This document shows positions 17,645 to 27,999 of a stretch of 64,000 nt of DNA, piece by piece. Position 1 is the first letter of the stretch. Every line of letters starts with the position of its first letter. Origin of the DNA: an uncultured Oscillospiraceae bacterium (lineage in GTDB: Bacteria; Bacillota; Clostridia; Oscillospirales; Oscillospiraceae); contig CAKTQV010000003.1 in the NCBI GenBank assembly GCA_934597255.1, positions 178,773 to 242,772 on the forward strand, written 5' to 3'. The translations under genes and the position numbers were made by a program. The notes under the pieces were generated by a model. That model made no database searches and was not told where the DNA came from. It saw nothing but the letters and a program-made list of their open reading frames with translations.

Positions 17645-17673
17645 ATAGTATTACCCAAAGGGCGCTTTGTCAA
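17645..17673 (-). promoter_or_regulatory. Promoter of the thiT riboswitch transcript
   Basis: Minus strand TTGACA (17673-17668), 17-base spacer, TACTAT (17650-17645). It overlaps the queT stop codon, so thiT has its own start just before the TPP aptamer. Confidence 0.75.
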
Positions 17674-18206
17674 TGCAGCATTTTGAAAAGAAAATTTTTC
17701 TTCTGAAGCACGCGCGCCAGCGGCAGTCCCACCACGTACAGCACGGCCGCCTCGCCCAGCGCCACCTCGCCGCCGTACAGCAGCCATGCCGCGGTGAAGG
17801 TCTCCCCTTCCGCCGCCACCGTGGCCGCCAGCACAGCGCCCACGATCACGCCGTTCGTCACGACCGGGAACAGGCAGCCCAGCGCGCAGCTTCCGAGCCG
17901 GCGGCTGCGCCGCCCGCACGCCGCCGTTCCCAGCGCCGCCAGCAGCGTCGCCAGCGAGCCGAAGATCACATCCAGCGGGCCGGACGTGCTGATGAGATTC
18001 GCGATCAGGCAGCCGACGAACAGGCCCGGCACGAACACCGGATCAAAAAACGGAAGGACGCACAGCGCCTCCGACAGCCGGAACTGAAGCGTCCCGTAGC
18101 TGATGGGATACAGCAGCATCGTAAGCGCCGCATAGGCCGCGCCGGCCACCGCCGCGCACGCGACGCGCCGCGTGGACAGCTTTCTCTTTTCGTTCGTTTC
18201 CATCAT
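17670..18206 (-). CDS. queT: QueT family queuosine-precursor transporter (ECF S-component)
   Basis: A small polytopic membrane protein of 178 residues, predicted to import a queuosine precursor such as preQ1 or queuine. The signature TLQFRLSEALCVLPFFDPVFVPGL, split here as LQFRLSEALCVLP near residue 40 and FGSLATLLAALG near residue 80, fits QueT. It starts at an ATG overlapping the queH stop (ATGA) behind GGAGGGG. Its neighbour QueH performs a late step of queuosine synthesis, which supports the assignment. Confidence 0.88.
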   Translation of the reverse strand: MMETNEKRKLSTRRVACAAVAGAAYAALTMLLYPISYGTLQFRLSEALCVLPFFDPVFVPGLFVGCLIANLISTSGPLDVIFGSLATLLAALGTAACGRRSRRLGSCALGCLFPVVTNGVIVGAVLAATVAAEGETFTAAWLLYGGEVALGEAAVLYVVGLPLARVLQKKNFLFKMLH

Positions 18207-18802
18207 AGCCCCTCCGGCCAGCCGCAGCCGCAGTATTCCTGCCGGTACAGCCCGTACTGCTTGGAAAGCTGGATCGAGCGCAGATAGCCGCCGCGCTTTT
18301 TGAAATCCGACGGCAGCCACGCCACGCCGTACCGCCCGGCCAGCGCCTCGCCGATCTCGTTGAGCAGCGGCGCGTTTTTGTGCGGCGATACCGTCAGCGT
18401 GGTGCCGAAGAAATCAAAGCCGCCCTGCGCCGCCTGCCGCGCCGTCTCCTCCAGCCGCAGCATAAAGCAGCGCGTACACCGCGCGCCGCCCTCCGGCTCC
18501 GCCTCCAGCCCGCGCGCCGCCGCCTCGAATTCCTCGCCGCGCCAGCCCGGCTCCACCAGCTTCACGGGCCGCGCCAGCGGCATGGCCGCCAGCAGCTGCT
18601 TCTGCGTTTCCAGCCGCTTTTCGTATTCCGCCTGCGGCCGGATGTTCGGATTATAATACAGCACCGTCACGTCGAAATACGCCGTCAGATACTCCAGCAC
18701 ATAGCTTGAGCACGGCCCGCAGCAGCTTTGCAGCAGCAGCCGCGGCGTCCCGTCCAGCCCGGCGAGCAGCGCCTCCAGTTTTTTCTGATAATTCTCTTTC
18801 AT
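18203..18802 (-). CDS. queH: Epoxyqueuosine reductase QueH
   Basis: Reduces epoxyqueuosine to queuosine in tRNA anticodon position 34. The 199-residue protein has the paired cysteines LLQSCCGPCSSY near residue 25 and ARCTRCFMLRLEE near residue 107, which bind an iron-sulfur cluster and a second metal in QueH, plus LTVSPHKNAPLLNEIG near residue 136. It is co-transcribed with queT through an ATGA overlap. A weak AGGA precedes the ATG; I could not identify a preQ1 riboswitch in the 100-base leader. Confidence 0.93.
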   Translation of the reverse strand: MKENYQKKLEALLAGLDGTPRLLLQSCCGPCSSYVLEYLTAYFDVTVLYYNPNIRPQAEYEKRLETQKQLLAAMPLARPVKLVEPGWRGEEFEAAARGLEAEPEGGARCTRCFMLRLEETARQAAQGGFDFFGTTLTVSPHKNAPLLNEIGEALAGRYGVAWLPSDFKKRGGYLRSIQLSKQYGLYRQEYCGCGWPEGL

Positions 18803-18846
18803 GGGCCCATCCTATCACATATCGCACAAAAAAGCGAGGGTTAATC

Positions 18847-18875
18847 TTGACAATCTGCCAAACGGCCGATATAGT
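18847..18875 (+). promoter_or_regulatory. SigA promoter for the dCMP deaminase gene
   Basis: Plus strand TTGACA (18847-18852), exactly 17 bases, TATAGT (18870-18875). It is 28 bases upstream of the ATG at 18903 and fixes that start over the longer in-frame ORF. Confidence 0.85.
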
Positions 18876-18902
18876 GATGAAAAACGACATAAGGAGCGAA
18901 CT

Positions 18903-19379
18903 ATGGATCGACGCAGCAAGATCAACTACTACCTCGACATCGCGGACGCGGTGCGGGAGCGGGCCACCTGCCTGCGGCGCACCTACGGCGCGATCATCGT
19001 GAAAAACGACGAGATCCTCTCCACCGGCTACAACGGCGCGCCCCGCGGCCGCAAAAACTGCACCGATCTCGGCCGCTGCCGCCGCGAGGAGCTTTCCATC
19101 CCCTCCGGCGAGCGCTACGAGCTGTGCCGCAGCGTCCACGCCGAGGCGAACGCCATCATCTCCGCCCCCCGCCGCGACATGATCGGCGCAACGCTGTATC
19201 TCGCCGGCCGCGAAGGGCAGGACGGCGCCATCCTCGCCACCGCCACGCCCTGCTCCATGTGCCGCCGCCTTATCCTCAACGCCGGCATCGAGACCGTCGT
19301 GGCGCGCACCGGGCCGGACAGCTTTCTCGCCACGCCCGTGCGCGAGTGGATCGACGCGGACGACACGCTTTCCTTCTGA
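18903..19379 (+). CDS. Deoxycytidylate (dCMP) deaminase family protein
   Basis: A zinc-dependent deaminase of 158 residues converting dCMP to dUMP for thymidylate synthesis (ComEB type). The zinc ligands are seen in VHAEANAI near residue 80 and TPCSMCRRLI near residue 115. YGAIIVKNDEILSTGYNGAPRG in the N-terminal half, seen here as two shorter segments around residues 28-50, is also typical. AAGGAG precedes the ATG. It is monocistronic, ending at a terminator shared with rpsR. Confidence 0.93.
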   Translation: MDRRSKINYYLDIADAVRERATCLRRTYGAIIVKNDEILSTGYNGAPRGRKNCTDLGRCRREELSIPSGERYELCRSVHAEANAIISAPRRDMIGATLYLAGREGQDGAILATATPCSMCRRLILNAGIETVVARTGPDSFLATPVREWIDADDTLSF

Positions 19380-19392
19380 AAAAGCACAGGAA

Positions 19393-19429
19393 AAACGCCA
19401 TGCAGCGGAAAACCGCTCGCATGGCGTTT
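19393..19429. terminator. Bidirectional terminator between dCMP deaminase gene and rpsR
   Basis: An 11-bp inverted repeat (AAACGCCATGC/GCATGGCGTTT) with an inner AGCGG/CCGCT stem and an AAAA loop; T-rich on both strands at the stem end. It lies between two convergent genes. Confidence 0.8.
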
Positions 19430-19448
19430 CTGGCTTTTTGAAAAGCGA

Positions 19449-19691
19449 TCAGTCGGTCACATAGGGCAGCAGGGCGATCTGACGGGCGCGCTTGATGGCC
19501 TCGGTCAGCTGGCGCTGATGCATGGCGCAGGTACCGGTGGTCCTGCGGGGCAGGATCTTGCTGCGCTCGGACATGAACTTGCGCAGACGCGCCGTGTCCT
19601 TGTAATCGATGTGGGTGGCCTTGTCCACGCAGAACTGGCAAACCTTTCTGCGCTTACGGGGCTTGGCCTTGTTATCGCGATCGTAAGGCAT
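19449..19691 (-). CDS. rpsR: 30S ribosomal protein S18
   Basis: An 80-residue S18 that pairs with S6 on the 30S platform. The core [22 protein letters not shown] and [19 protein letters not shown] are characteristic. VCQFCVDK near residue 17 shows the cysteine-containing (zinc-type) form. Last gene of rpsF-ssb-rpsR. Confidence 0.97.
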   Translation of the reverse strand: MPYDRDNKAKPRKRRKVCQFCVDKATHIDYKDTARLRKFMSERSKILPRRTTGTCAMHQRQLTEAIKRARQIALLPYVTD

Positions 19692-19711
19692 GTAACAATC
19701 CTCCTAAAATC

Positions 19712-20155
19712 TTAAAACGGCAATTCGCCGTCGCCGTCGTCCAGCTCCGCGAACGCGCTGCCGCTCGCCGCCGCCTGATGATAGCCGGCCGGTGCGGACG
19801 CGCCGGTGTTCCCGGCCGCGCCGTCGCGCGACTTTTTCGATTCGCAGAAATAGACGTTGTCCACCACGACCTCCGCGCTGCGGCGCTTGTTGCCGTCGCG
19901 GTCGGTCCAGTCGCGGATCTGCAGCCGGCCGCTGACGGCGGCCATACTGCCCTTGGAAAAATACTTGGAGACGAATTCGCCCGTCTGGCGCCAGGCCACA
20001 CAGTCGATGAAATCCGTCTGCCGCTCGCCGCCGTCGCGGGAACCGAAGTCCCGCTCGACCGCCAGAGAGAACGACGCCACCGCCGTGCCGGACTGCGTGT
20101 AGCGCAGCTCGGGGTCGCGGGTCAGCCGTCCCATGAGGGTGATGTGGTTAAGCAT
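19712..20155 (-). CDS. ssb: Single-stranded DNA-binding protein
   Basis: A 147-residue SSB for replication and repair. The OB fold begins MLNHITLMGRLTRDPELRY, with VASFSLAVERDF and TDFIDCVAWRQTGEF following. A glycine/alanine-rich linker leads to the acidic tip DDGDGELPF, which recruits partner proteins. The rpsF-ssb-rpsR order is standard in Firmicutes. Confidence 0.96.
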   Translation of the reverse strand: MLNHITLMGRLTRDPELRYTQSGTAVASFSLAVERDFGSRDGGERQTDFIDCVAWRQTGEFVSKYFSKGSMAAVSGRLQIRDWTDRDGNKRRSAEVVVDNVYFCESKKSRDGAAGNTGASAPAGYHQAAASGSAFAELDDGDGELPF

Positions 20156-20171
20156 CGGATCCCTCCTCCGT

Positions 20172-20468
20172 TCAGTCGCAGCGCAGAGTGATCAGGCTGC
20201 GGATAACGCCGTCGGTAATGCCAAGAACACGGTCCAGCTCCGCGGGAAGATCCGGCGAGCTGGTGAACTTGATGAGGACATAGTAGCCTTCCGAGATGTA
20301 GTTGATCTCATAGGCGAGCTTCTGCTTGCCCATCTCCACCATCTCGTCAAGCGTGCCGTTCGCCTCAACAAGGCTCTTGAACTTTTCAACGATGGCCTCG
20401 CGTGCCTCATCCTCCAGATTCGGATTGATGATGTACATGCACTCGTACTTTTCGCTGACTTTTGCCAC
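20172..20468 (-). CDS. rpsF: 30S ribosomal protein S6
   Basis: A 98-residue S6, first gene of the rpsF-ssb-rpsR operon. It reads KYECMYIINPNLEDEAREAIVEKF, shown here in parts, with KQKLAYEINYISEGYYVLIKF in the middle. Translation starts at GTG, preceded by a strong AAGGAGGTG site. The leader of about 80 bases contains stem-loops that may carry the S6:S18 feedback element. Confidence 0.96.
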   Translation of the reverse strand: MAKVSEKYECMYIINPNLEDEAREAIVEKFKSLVEANGTLDEMVEMGKQKLAYEINYISEGYYVLIKFTSSPDLPAELDRVLGITDGVIRSLITLRCD

Positions 20469-20496
20469 TTGAGCACCTCCTTCTGGTCTGTTGGCC

Positions 20497-20546
20497 CCCG
20501 TTTTTCCACGGGAGCAAGGAAATTAGCCTGACCCACGCGGGTCAAG
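20497..20546 (-). promoter_or_regulatory. Structured rpsF leader, possible S6:S18 binding element
   Basis: Two short hairpins lie between the promoter and the rpsF ribosome site: TGACCC/GGGTCA with a 4-base loop (20529-20544) and CCCGT/ACGGG (20497-20512). Many bacteria regulate this operon by S6:S18 binding to its leader; whether these hairpins form that element is inference. Confidence 0.35.
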
Positions 20547-20553
20547 CCCTCTT

Positions 20554-20581
20554 ATTATACACAAAAAAATCTCAAAGTCAA
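20554..20581 (-). promoter_or_regulatory. Promoter for rpsF-ssb-rpsR
   Basis: Minus strand TTGACT (20581-20576), 16-base spacer, TATAAT (20559-20554). Confidence 0.82.
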
Positions 20582-20586
20582 GCCGC

Positions 20587-20614
20587 TTGCGCGAAAAAGA
20601 AATTGTGCTACAAT
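20587..20614 (+). promoter_or_regulatory. Promoter for the M3 peptidase gene
   Basis: Plus strand TTGCGC (20587-20592), 16-base spacer, TACAAT (20609-20614) with a TGC extension. Its -35 box lies 5 bases from the -35 box of the divergent rpsF promoter. Confidence 0.7.
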
Positions 20615-20648
20615 ACCGGGTAGAATATCAACATGGAGGAATGTGTCT

Positions 20649-22352
20649 ATGAAATTTTCCGAAATGCCCTATACGCGTCCCGAAAAGGACGCCGTGCTCG
20701 CCGCGCTGGCGGACTTCACCGCCCGGCTCAGGGCCGCCGAAAGCTTTGAGCAGGCCGACGCCGTCTTTCTGGAGGAGGACCGCTACGCCGCCGACATCGA
20801 AAGCGAATTCACCATCGCGTCCATCCGCCACTCCATCGACACCCGCGACGCCTTTTACGACGCGGAATCCGACTATGCCGACGAGACGCAGCCGCTTCTG
20901 CAGGAGGGCGTCATGGCGTGGAACATCGCGCTCACGCAAAGCCCGTTCCGCCCCGATTTTGAAAAGAAATACGGCGATCTGATCTTCCGCAACACCGAGC
21001 TGTCGCTCAAGGCCTTCTCGCCGGAGATCGTGCCGGAGCTGCAGAAGGAAAACGCGCTGACCACGGAATACGACAAGCTCGTCGCCTCCGCGCAGATCGA
21101 TTTTGAGGACGGCGTGTACACCGTGGCGCAGATGGGCCCGTTCATGAAGGACCCGGACGACGCGCGCCGGCGCGCGGCCTGGGTCGCCGTGGGCCGCTGG
21201 TTCGACTCCGTCGGCAGCGAGCTCGACCGTCTCTACGACGAGCTGACGCATCTGCGCGACAGCATGGGCCGCAAGCTCGGCTACGACGGCTACACGGAGC
21301 TGGGCTATTACCGCATGATGCGCAACTGCTACGGCAAGGAGGACGTCGAGCGCTTCCGCGAGGCCGTGCGCCGCTACGTCGTGCCCGTGGCCGACCGTCT
21401 CTACCGCGCGCAGGCAAAGCGTCTCGGCAAGAGCTACCCGCTCGACGAGGCCGACGCCGCGCTGGAGTTCCGCTCCGGCAACCCCGCGCCCGCCGGCGAC
21501 AGCGAGCATATCCTGGCCATGGGCCGCAAGTTCTACCATGAGCTCAGCCCGGAGACCGGCGTGTTCATCGACCATATGCTCGACGACGGCATGATGGACG
21601 TGCTGGCCAAGCCCGGCAAGCAGGCCGGCGGCTACTGCACCGAGATCAGCAAATACAAAACGCCCTTCATCTTCGCCAACTTCAACGGCACCCAGGGCGA
21701 CGTGGAGGTCGTCACGCACGAGGCCGGCCACGCCTTCGAGGCCTGGACGGCGCGCGACATCGTCCCGACGAGCTACCACTGGCCCAGCATGGAGGCCTGC
21801 GAGGTGCACTCCATGTCGATGGAGTTTTTCGCCTGGCCGTGGTCGGAGGATTTCTTCGGCGCCGACGCGCGCAAGTTCCGCTATTCGCATCTGGCCTCCG
21901 CGCTGACCTTCATCCCCTACGGCACGCTCGTCGACCACTTCCAGCACGTCGTGTACGAAAAGCCGGACATGACGCCCGCCGAGCGCACGGAGGTCTGGAA
22001 GGAGCTTACCGCCGTTTACATGCCGTGGATCAAGCTCGACGGCGCCATCCCCTTCTTTGGCGACGGCCGCCGCTGGCAGCGTCAGCTCCACATCTACGAC
22101 TCGCCGTTCTACTACATCGACTACTGCCTGGCGCAGACCATGAGCCTGTATTTCTGGGCGCAGATCCAGACCGACCGCGACGCCGCCTGGAAGCAGTATT
22201 ACGCCTACACCAGGCTCGCCGGCACAAAGACCTTCACCGGACTGCTCGAGGCGGCCGGACTGCCCTCCCCCTTCGACAGCGAAACGCTGCGCGGCGTGTG
22301 CGAAAAGGCCTCCGACTGGCTCGATCGCTATGACATGAGCGGCATCGAATGA
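20649..22352 (+). CDS. M3 family oligoendopeptidase (PepF-like)
   Basis: A cytosolic zinc metallopeptidase of 567 residues that degrades oligopeptides. The catalytic motif VTHEAGHAFEAW (HExxH) lies near residue 356, and the third zinc ligand is expected in the MEACEVHSMSMEFF segment about 25 residues later. No signal peptide. I start at the ATG after GGAGGAATGTGTCT; an in-frame GTG two codons earlier is possible. Its own promoter and the divergent rpsF promoter lie back to back. Confidence 0.92.
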   Translation: MKFSEMPYTRPEKDAVLAALADFTARLRAAESFEQADAVFLEEDRYAADIESEFTIASIRHSIDTRDAFYDAESDYADETQPLLQEGVMAWNIALTQSPFRPDFEKKYGDLIFRNTELSLKAFSPEIVPELQKENALTTEYDKLVASAQIDFEDGVYTVAQMGPFMKDPDDARRRAAWVAVGRWFDSVGSELDRLYDELTHLRDSMGRKLGYDGYTELGYYRMMRNCYGKEDVERFREAVRRYVVPVADRLYRAQAKRLGKSYPLDEADAALEFRSGNPAPAGDSEHILAMGRKFYHELSPETGVFIDHMLDDGMMDVLAKPGKQAGGYCTEISKYKTPFIFANFNGTQGDVEVVTHEAGHAFEAWTARDIVPTSYHWPSMEACEVHSMSMEFFAWPWSEDFFGADARKFRYSHLASALTFIPYGTLVDHFQHVVYEKPDMTPAERTEVWKELTAVYMPWIKLDGAIPFFGDGRRWQRQLHIYDSPFYYIDYCLAQTMSLYFWAQIQTDRDAAWKQYYAYTRLAGTKTFTGLLEAAGLPSPFDSETLRGVCEKASDWLDRYDMSGIE

Positions 22353-22401
22353 CCCCGTCCGGCAAAAGCATAAAAATTTTTATTTAATTTCGCACTCCCC
22401 C

Positions 22402-22430
22402 TTGAGAAATAAACTCTCCTGTGTTATGGT
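22402..22430 (+). promoter_or_regulatory. Promoter for the acyltransferase gene
   Basis: TTGAGA (22402-22407), 17 bases, TATGGT (22425-22430) with a TGT extension. The predicted transcript starts near 22437. Confidence 0.65.
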
Positions 22431-22467
22431 TAAGCTGTAAGCTTACCGACACAAGGAGAGTTTTTTC
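22411..22467 (+). terminator. Terminator-like hairpin whose 3' arm is the next gene's ribosome site
   Basis: AAACTCTCCTGTGT (22411-22424) pairs with ACAC-A-AGGAGAGTTT (22449-22463) with one bulged A, followed by a T run to 22466. It would stop read-through from the peptidase gene. The 3' arm contains the AGGAGAG ribosome site of the acyltransferase gene, whose ATG is at 22468. Confidence 0.6.
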
Positions 22468-23736
22468 ATGCAGTACGATCCCAAACAGAAATTCAACATG
22501 ACGCTCAAGCCGCCCGCGCCGAAGCGTTTTCTCCTGCCGGTGGAGTGGATCGGCTCGATATTCATGGCCGACCCCTTTTCCGCCGCCATTAAGAAAATCA
22601 ACTGCGAGGGGCTGACGCCACCCTATCTGATGCTGGCCACACACGCGAGCATGCGCGATTTCCCCATGGCCATCCGCGCAACCTTTCCTCACCGGAGCTA
22701 CTGGGTCATCTCCGTGGAGGAATTCGCGGGGCGCGAGTGGCTCCTGCGCTCCGCCGGCGGCATCGGCAAGCGCAAGTTCACCCAGCAGCTTCCCGTCGTC
22801 CGCCACATCATCAACATCCTCAAAAAGCAGAAGATGATCGTCACGATCTACCCCGAGGCGCGCTACAGTCTCGCCGGCATCAACGAAAAGATCGACGGCG
22901 CGCTCGGCAAGCTGGCCAAGCAGTGCCGCGTCCCCGTGGTCGTGTTCATGCAGCACGGCAACTTCCTCAATTCGCCCCAGTGGTGCAAAAAGCCGACGCG
23001 GCCCGTCCGCAGCGAAGGCGAGATGCGCCAGATCGTCACGCGCGAGGAGGTGGAGACGCTTTCGGCCGAGGAGATCCAGAAGCGCATCGAGGATGCCTTC
23101 GTCTACGACGAATACGCCTGGCAGCGCGACAATCACATCCGCATCCCCAGCCGCTACCGCGCCCACAACATCCACCGCATCCTCTACCAGTGCCCCGTCT
23201 GCGGCCAGGAGCACACGATGACGAGCGAATACACCCAGCTCTGGTGCACCGCCTGCGGCGCGCGCTGGCGCATGGACGAATACGGCGTGCTCGACCGGCT
23301 CGACGGCGAGAATGTATTCACACACGTTCCGGACTGGTACCGCTGGGAGCGCGAAAACGTCAATAAAGAGGTGCGCGAGGGACGCTATCACTTCGAGGAT
23401 GAGGCGCGTCTGGAGCTGCTCGTTTCGAGCTTCCACAAATTCCGGGAGATCGGGCGGGTGCATCTGCGCCACGATTACGACGGCTTCACCGTCACCGGCA
23501 CGCTGGACGACGGAACGGCCTTCTCCCTCAACCGCTCCCCGCAGAGCATGATGAGCTGCCACATCGAATACGATTTCAAGGGCCGCGGCGACGCCATCGA
23601 CCTGGCCACGAACGACGACAGCTACTGGGTCTATCCGCTCACGGCGAAAAACCCGCTGACAAAGCTCCACTTCGCCACCGAGGCCCTGCACGAGCTGGCC
23701 GAGGAAAAGCTGCATCACCCCGAGGAAGAGAAATGA
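22468..23736 (+). CDS. PlsC-like acyltransferase with internal zinc ribbon
   Basis: A 422-residue protein whose first half resembles 1-acylglycerol-3-phosphate acyltransferases: the HxxxxD motif appears as ATHASMRDFPM near residue 53 and a YPEARYSL block near residue 130. Around residues 248-270 two CxxC pairs (QCPVCGQEHT, WCTACGARWR) form a rubredoxin-like zinc ribbon, not part of classical PlsC. The C-terminal 130 residues are unassigned. The acyl acceptor is unknown. It may act in lipid or cell-envelope acylation; membrane segments are not obvious. Confidence 0.78.
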   Translation: MQYDPKQKFNMTLKPPAPKRFLLPVEWIGSIFMADPFSAAIKKINCEGLTPPYLMLATHASMRDFPMAIRATFPHRSYWVISVEEFAGREWLLRSAGGIGKRKFTQQLPVVRHIINILKKQKMIVTIYPEARYSLAGINEKIDGALGKLAKQCRVPVVVFMQHGNFLNSPQWCKKPTRPVRSEGEMRQIVTREEVETLSAEEIQKRIEDAFVYDEYAWQRDNHIRIPSRYRAHNIHRILYQCPVCGQEHTMTSEYTQLWCTACGARWRMDEYGVLDRLDGENVFTHVPDWYRWERENVNKEVREGRYHFEDEARLELLVSSFHKFREIGRVHLRHDYDGFTVTGTLDDGTAFSLNRSPQSMMSCHIEYDFKGRGDAIDLATNDDSYWVYPLTAKNPLTKLHFATEALHELAEEKLHHPEEEK

Positions 23737-23772
23737 TCCCCCCGCGGTTTCAAATGGACAAAATCAAAAACA

Positions 23773-23798
23773 CGTCCCCGGCCGTTTGGCCGGGGACG
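23773..23798. terminator. Bidirectional terminator between acyltransferase and PFOR genes
   Basis: A perfect 11-bp inverted repeat CGTCCCCGGCC/GGCCGGGGACG with a GTTT loop. On the minus strand it is followed by TGTTTTTGATTTT, ending the PFOR transcript; plus-strand tail is weaker. Confidence 0.85.
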
Positions 23799-23817
23799 CG
23801 CTTTATTCTCTCGGGGC

Positions 23818-27375
<3,558 letters not shown>

Positions 27376-27442
27376 ATTCACATCTCCTGTCGTTTTGATT
27401 TTTTGTGCTTACTTTCCATTGTCACGCATAAATTCATTTTAC

Positions 27443-27471
27443 AGTTTACCACGAACCCATGTATATGTAAA
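27443..27471 (-). promoter_or_regulatory. Promoter for the PFOR gene
   Basis: Minus strand TTTACA (27471-27466), 17 bases, TAAACT (27448-27443). It sits in an AT-rich leader about 70 bases from the start codon. An alternative -10, TAAAAT, lies a few bases further downstream. Confidence 0.55.
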
Positions 27472-27516
27472 CAAATTTTGTTTTTGCACTATATGTAGTA
27501 ACCGACAAATTAACCC

Positions 27517-27545
27517 TTGTGCCGTCTGTTTTTTTGCGTTATAAT
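27517..27545 (+). promoter_or_regulatory. Promoter for the Asp23-fakA operon
   Basis: Plus strand TTGTGC (27517-27522), 17 bases, TATAAT (27540-27545), about 78 bases before the ATG at 27623. Confidence 0.75.
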
Positions 27546-27622
27546 ACTGGATTGCAAATATTAGTAGTCATGCAATACAACACCGGGACGGGAACCGATA
27601 TCGGTCAAAGGAGGTCTGACAT

Positions 27623-27970
27623 ATGATCCGAAAATCCAGCGACAAAGGTCTCATCGACATCACGCCCGAGGTTTTCACCAACATCGTCGGCGACACCGCG
27701 TCCAACTGCTTCGGCGTCAAGGGCATGGCCAGCCGCAAGGAAGGCGGCTGGTATCTGCTGCGCCGCGAATCCATGTCCAAGGGCGTCAAGGTCAACTTTG
27801 ACGACAGCGGCGCCGTGGCCGTGGAGCTTCACATCGTGGTCGATCACGGCGTCAATCTCTCGGCTCTGTCCGAGAGCATCATGAACGAGGTCAGCTACAA
27901 GGTCCATGCCGCCACCGGCGTGCCGGTCGAGCGTGTGGACGTTTACATCGACTCCATGGACATGGACTGA
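27623..27970 (+). CDS. Asp23/Gls24 family protein (YloU-like)
   Basis: A 115-residue Asp23-family envelope stress or membrane-associated protein. It begins with GLIDITPEVFTNIVGDTASNC, shown here partly, and has VDHGVNLSALSESIMNEV and a C-terminal VERVDVYIDSMD, as in YloU. AAAGGAGG precedes the ATG. The fatty-acid kinase gene follows 29 bases later, the same pairing as yloU-yloV in Bacillus. Confidence 0.92.
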   Translation: MIRKSSDKGLIDITPEVFTNIVGDTASNCFGVKGMASRKEGGWYLLRRESMSKGVKVNFDDSGAVAVELHIVVDHGVNLSALSESIMNEVSYKVHAATGVPVERVDVYIDSMDMD

Positions 27971-27999
27971 GACTTTTGAGACATTCGAGGTAAGTTGAA

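Noticed and set aside
18803..18846. preQ1 riboswitch before queH
   Set aside because: The leader is short and lacks a recognisable preQ1-I or preQ1-II core.
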